Assembly (NCBI GenBank): GCA_018902795.1
Contig: JAHIQD010000015.1
Span: 62,001 to 126,000, forward strand
DNA length: 64,000 nucleotides
Reading direction: 5' to 3'
Source of the DNA: Bacteroidota bacterium
GTDB taxonomy: Bacteria > Bacteroidota > Bacteroidia > Flavobacteriales > Weeksellaceae
A program made the position numbers and the translations under genes. How positions within the stretch are numbered: position 1 is the first letter of the stretch; each line of letters opens with the position of its first letter. The notes beneath the pieces are model-generated. The model had not been told where the DNA came from, searched no databases, and saw nothing but the letters and a program-made list of their open reading frames with translations. Of the stretch, positions 61,374-64,000 are shown piece by piece.

Positions 61374-62377
61374 TGACATTAGATTTTTTAAATTTTGAAT
61401 TTTACAGTCCGTGGTTTTTGCTGCTGTTTCTGGCATTTATTCCGCTTCTTGTTTTAGATCTCAGGAAGAAAAAGCGTGTAGGAATTAAAGTTCCTTCCAC
61501 CCGGAATATGGAGGAAAACAAAGGAATCTTATTCGTGCTTTTTTTGCTGAAAATTTCGAAATACATTATTCTCTCAGCATTAATTATTGCGATGGCGAGG
61601 CCGCGCTCTTTTACCGTTTCTCAGGATCAGGATGACAGCAAAGGAATCGACATTATGCTTTCCGTCGACGTTTCCCTAAGTATGTTGGCAAAAGATCTGG
61701 AACCCGACCGGTTAACGGCGCTTAAAACAATCGCCAAAAGATTTGTAGACAAACGACCTGGCGACCGTATTGGCCTTGTGGCTTATTCCGGTGAAGCATT
61801 TACAAAGGTGCCTTTAACATCAGATCATGCCGTGGTCATTGACGAACTGAATAATCTCAATTCGCTGGAACTGCAGCCTGGTACAGCAATAGGAGAAGGA
61901 CTCTCAGTCGCAGTAAGTCACTTGAAAGACAGTAAATCAAAATCAAAAATCATCATTTTGATGACCGACGGTGTAAACACCATTGAAAATGCAATGCCTT
62001 CACAAGTTGGCGCACAGCTCGCCAAAACCAATAATATAAAAGTTTACACCATCGGAATTGGTACCAATGGTTATGCGCTGATGCCTACAGCAACAGATAT
62101 TTTCGGGGAACTGGTTTTCACCGAAGCCGAAGTGAAAATTGATGAACCTGTCCTGCGTGAAATCGCACAGACCACTGGTGGGAAATACTTCCGTGCAACA
62201 TCTACCCAAAGTCTGGAAGACGTATATAATGAAATTAACCAGCTCGAAAAAACAGAACTTGTATCAACCAAACTCTACAATTATCAGGAATATTTCAGGA
62301 TGTTTCTGTGGATTGCTTTGGGTGTTTTACTTTTGGATGCGCTTTTGCGTTGGGTATTTTATAAATTTTTAAGTTAA
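61373..62377 (+). CDS. batA: BatA, VWA-domain membrane protein
   Basis: 334 residues. Two N-terminal membrane helices (about 10-27, 57-74), a VWA domain with a complete MIDAS (SVDVSLSML, DxSxS; TAIGEG; MTDG), and a C-terminal helix (about 308-330). It is one of the two VWA proteins of the aerotolerance operon. It starts on the overlapping stop of the preceding gene and is separated from batB by a family A repeat. Confidence 0.9.
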   Translation: MTLDFLNFEFYSPWFLLLFLAFIPLLVLDLRKKKRVGIKVPSTRNMEENKGILFVLFLLKISKYIILSALIIAMARPRSFTVSQDQDDSKGIDIMLSVDVSLSMLAKDLEPDRLTALKTIAKRFVDKRPGDRIGLVAYSGEAFTKVPLTSDHAVVIDELNNLNSLELQPGTAIGEGLSVAVSHLKDSKSKSKIIILMTDGVNTIENAMPSQVGAQLAKTNNIKVYTIGIGTNGYALMPTATDIFGELVFTEAEVKIDEPVLREIAQTTGGKYFRATSTQSLEDVYNEINQLEKTELVSTKLYNYQEYFRMFLWIALGVLLLDALLRWVFYKFLS

Positions 62378-62430
62378 AAACAAATGAAGAATTTGGGGAG
62401 CATCAACATTTCAGCTTCTTCGGAGGGCAG

Positions 62431-62515
62431 TCCCGCTTTACGTTGCAATCTTTTTTTGTTTCTGCCAGCTTTGCCGTCCGAAACAAAAAAAGGATTTTCA
62501 CTGCAATCGGGGCTA
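62431..62515 (-). repeat. Interspersed hairpin repeat, family A, copy 4
   Basis: Minus strand: 5' arm TAGCCCCGATTGCAGTGAAA, inner stem TTTTTTTGTTTC with GAAACAAAAAAA around a 17-base loop, 3' arm GATTGCAACGTAAAGCGGGA. Lies between batA and batB, antisense to both. Confidence 0.9.
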
Positions 62516-62567
62516 GAATTTCGGACAGTTCTCCTCTTCAACAAAAAAAATAACGGTCAGCTATAAC

Positions 62568-63575
62568 ATGAATCTGTATTTAGGAAATTACTGGTATTTA
62601 CTTTTGCTGCTGCTTTTGCCGCTGCTTGGGATTATTATGGTGAAATATCTCAAGTGGAAAAGTAAGAGAAAGGATGCATTCGCAGAATCCAGATTTCAGG
62701 ATCAGCTGTTCGAGAAAAAAACGGGATTTTCCAAAATATTCCCGGTCTTCTACTTACTGGCAGTATTATTTCTTATCCTTTCAATAGTAGATGTACTGGG
62801 CGGTTCAGAAGAAATAAAAACCAAGCAGAAAATGAACAATGTCATTTTTCTGCTGGATGTATCCAATTCGATGAACGCGCAGGATGTGGAACCCAACCGT
62901 TTGGATGAAGCTAAAAATATCATCGTCAATACCATCAGCAAACTCACCAATGACAAAGTAGGAATTGTAGTTTTCGCGGGCGAAGCAACCTCCATAATGC
63001 CCTTAACAACAGATTTTACCGCCGCTGAAACCTATATTGGCGGAGTAGAAACCAACATTCTTAAAATTCAGGGAACCGATTTTTTAAAGGGAATAAAAAC
63101 TGTGGCTGACAAATTTAAAAACGTGGCGAAAGGTTCACGAAAAGTAGTGCTGCTAAGTGATGGTGAGGACAATGAAGGTAACGAAAAAGCCGCGATAAGA
63201 TTGGCCAACAAAGAAGGAATTACGGTAATCACCGTGGGGATAGGCTCCGAAGAAGGCGCACCAATTCCCGAATATGTTTTCGGGCAGCTGATGGGTTATA
63301 AGACTGATTTGAACGGACAGACAGTAATTTCAAAGAGACAGATTAACGCACTGAAAAATATCGCCGCAGATACCGGTGGCTCTTACGTTGATGGCAATAA
63401 CCTCGACAATGCAACTTCGCAGATTGTTGAAGGGCTGAACAAAACTTCCTCCTCCTCAGAAAGTGTCGTGAAGTCTCAGAATGCGATTCACTATTATCAG
63501 TATTTTCTGGCCGTATCGTTGCTGTTATTTCTTATCATTTTCATCTTTAATCCTAAAAGAGAATTCAATATTTAA
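62568..63575 (+). CDS. batB: BatB, VWA-domain membrane protein
   Basis: 335 residues, same layout as BatA: two N-terminal membrane helices (about 8-24, 59-76), VWA domain with DVSNSMNA (DxSxS) and LLSDGEDNEG, and a C-terminal helix (about 310-328). BatA and BatB are paralogues and probably form a complex in the cytoplasmic membrane with the TPR proteins BatC/E. It is 190 bases after batA because of the repeat. Confidence 0.9.
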   Translation: MNLYLGNYWYLLLLLLLPLLGIIMVKYLKWKSKRKDAFAESRFQDQLFEKKTGFSKIFPVFYLLAVLFLILSIVDVLGGSEEIKTKQKMNNVIFLLDVSNSMNAQDVEPNRLDEAKNIIVNTISKLTNDKVGIVVFAGEATSIMPLTTDFTAAETYIGGVETNILKIQGTDFLKGIKTVADKFKNVAKGSRKVVLLSDGEDNEGNEKAAIRLANKEGITVITVGIGSEEGAPIPEYVFGQLMGYKTDLNGQTVISKRQINALKNIAADTGGSYVDGNNLDNATSQIVEGLNKTSSSSESVVKSQNAIHYYQYFLAVSLLLFLIIFIFNPKREFNI

Positions 63576-63650
63576 TTAATAATCAGCGTATTCGGACTTT
63601 TTTAACCGAAATTTAACAAAATCGCATACACAACTTAACATTTAAAGGAA

Positions 63651-63658
63651 TAATTTTG
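63651..63658 (+). promoter_or_regulatory. Possible internal promoter of batC
   Basis: TAATTTTG fits TAnnTTTG, 5 nt from the batC ATG. No -33 TTG at the right distance. Might serve an internal leaderless transcript, but could be chance. Confidence 0.25.
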
Positions 63659-63663
63659 CAGTA

Positions 63664-64000
63664 ATGAATTGGAATTCACTTTTTTCAGCTTTTATGGTCA
63701 TCACCACATGTTCTTTATTCTCTGCCCAGGAGAATTATAATACTTTGGTTTATGAAGGCAATAAGGATTTCGATAAGAAAAATTACGAATCCTCTTCTTC
63801 CAAGTATATGGAAGCTGTAAAACTGAACGACAAAGAGTTTACCGCACATTATAATCTCGGCAATTCTCTTTATAAAAGAAAAATGTACGAAGAAGCAAAA
63901 GCCGAATTCGAAAAAGCTGAAAAACTCTCCAATACCATTCCCGACAAGGCTGCAGCGCTTTATAATTTAGGAAATGCGCACATGCAGACCAACAATTCAA
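63664..64000 (+). CDS. batC: BatC, TPR protein (partial)
   Basis: The start and the first 112 codons are visible; the 3' end is beyond the window. A signal peptide (about 1-20, cleavage after FSAQ) is followed by TPR repeats (YNTLVYEGNKDFDKKNYESS, AHYNLGNSLYKRKMYEEAK, YNLGNAHMQ). This agrees with BatC/E of the aerotolerance operon, which is periplasmic and binds the VWA proteins. 88 bases after batB. Confidence 0.85.
   Translation, partial: MNWNSLFSAFMVITTCSLFSAQENYNTLVYEGNKDFDKKNYESSSSKYMEAVKLNDKEFTAHYNLGNSLYKRKMYEEAKAEFEKAEKLSNTIPDKAAALYNLGNAHMQTNNS

Noticed and set aside
62384..62566. A 60-residue plus-strand frame between batA and batB
   Set aside because: It runs straight through the family A repeat copy and codes for its arms; low-complexity and no ribosome-binding context. 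Treated as repeat.
1..64000. tRNA, rRNA, CRISPR arrays, transposases or prophage genes
   Set aside because: None seen in the spacers or coding regions read on both strands; the hairpin repeats do not contain CRISPR-like spacing.

Overview
The window is chromosomal DNA from a member of the Flavobacteriia, most likely the Weeksellaceae (Chryseobacterium, Kaistella or Epilithonimonas type). The signs are low-GC AT-rich spacers, Bacteroidetes-type -7 boxes (TAnnTTTG) instead of sigma70 boxes, a type IX secretion sorting domain, a Bat aerotolerance operon, an RpsP with a long acidic tail and a dimanganese-type (class Id) ribonucleotide reductase. The genus is inferred from protein style only. I see no tRNA, rRNA, CRISPR array, prophage or insertion sequence.

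Layout. 1-6.6 kb: a minus-strand operon with the four-gene ligase-associated DNA repair module (MBL exonuclease, ATP-dependent ligase, Lhr-core helicase, PdeM phosphoesterase) headed by an FAD oxidoreductase. 6.9-8.4 kb: a small stress cluster (SpoIIAA-like, PNPOx-like, Dps). 8.4-14 kb: dienelactone hydrolase-like lipoprotein, lipA with a sigma factor, a TPR histidine kinase and a DUF72 protein. 14-17.8 kb: a variant cbb3-type oxidase operon with two unassigned small subunits and an unusual leader. 17.9-20.8 kb: nrdB-nrdA. 21.2-25.9 kb: a MacAB-like efflux system. 25.9-36.7 kb: envelope and housekeeping genes (HD hydrolase, MsbA-like exporter, LptB with a C-terminal extension, ECF sigma factor, rpoN, asnS, rimM, rpsP). 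36.9-39.8 kb: a siderophore receptor and PepSY protein behind two Fur-like operators. 39.8-46.5 kb: APC permease, ABC-F protein, a secreted unknown, a TPR lipoprotein and a GH25 lysozyme. 46.5-50.7 kb: deoC, an ALDH16-type dehydrogenase and an Lrp regulator. 50.7-58.1 kb: nuclease-like protein, trmD, NDH-2, a T9SS stub protein, hemB, TM2, nitroreductase, GreA-like, rlmB and DinB. 58.5-64 kb: the Bat operon (MoxR, DUF58, BatD/CcmH-like, BatA, BatB, start of BatC).

The least explained features are two families of about 75-105 bp intergenic hairpin repeats (family A, four copies; family B, three copies). Each has conserved outer arms around an inner stem whose sequence changes while its pairing is kept in most copies, and five of the seven copies lie between same-strand neighbouring genes. 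Other points worth a second look are the leader of the cbb3-like operon (nested helices with a GCAA tetraloop), the LptB extension, a lipoprotein gene with no standard start codon, and a secreted protein that is almost only a T9SS sorting domain. No complete novel system is proven by this sequence.
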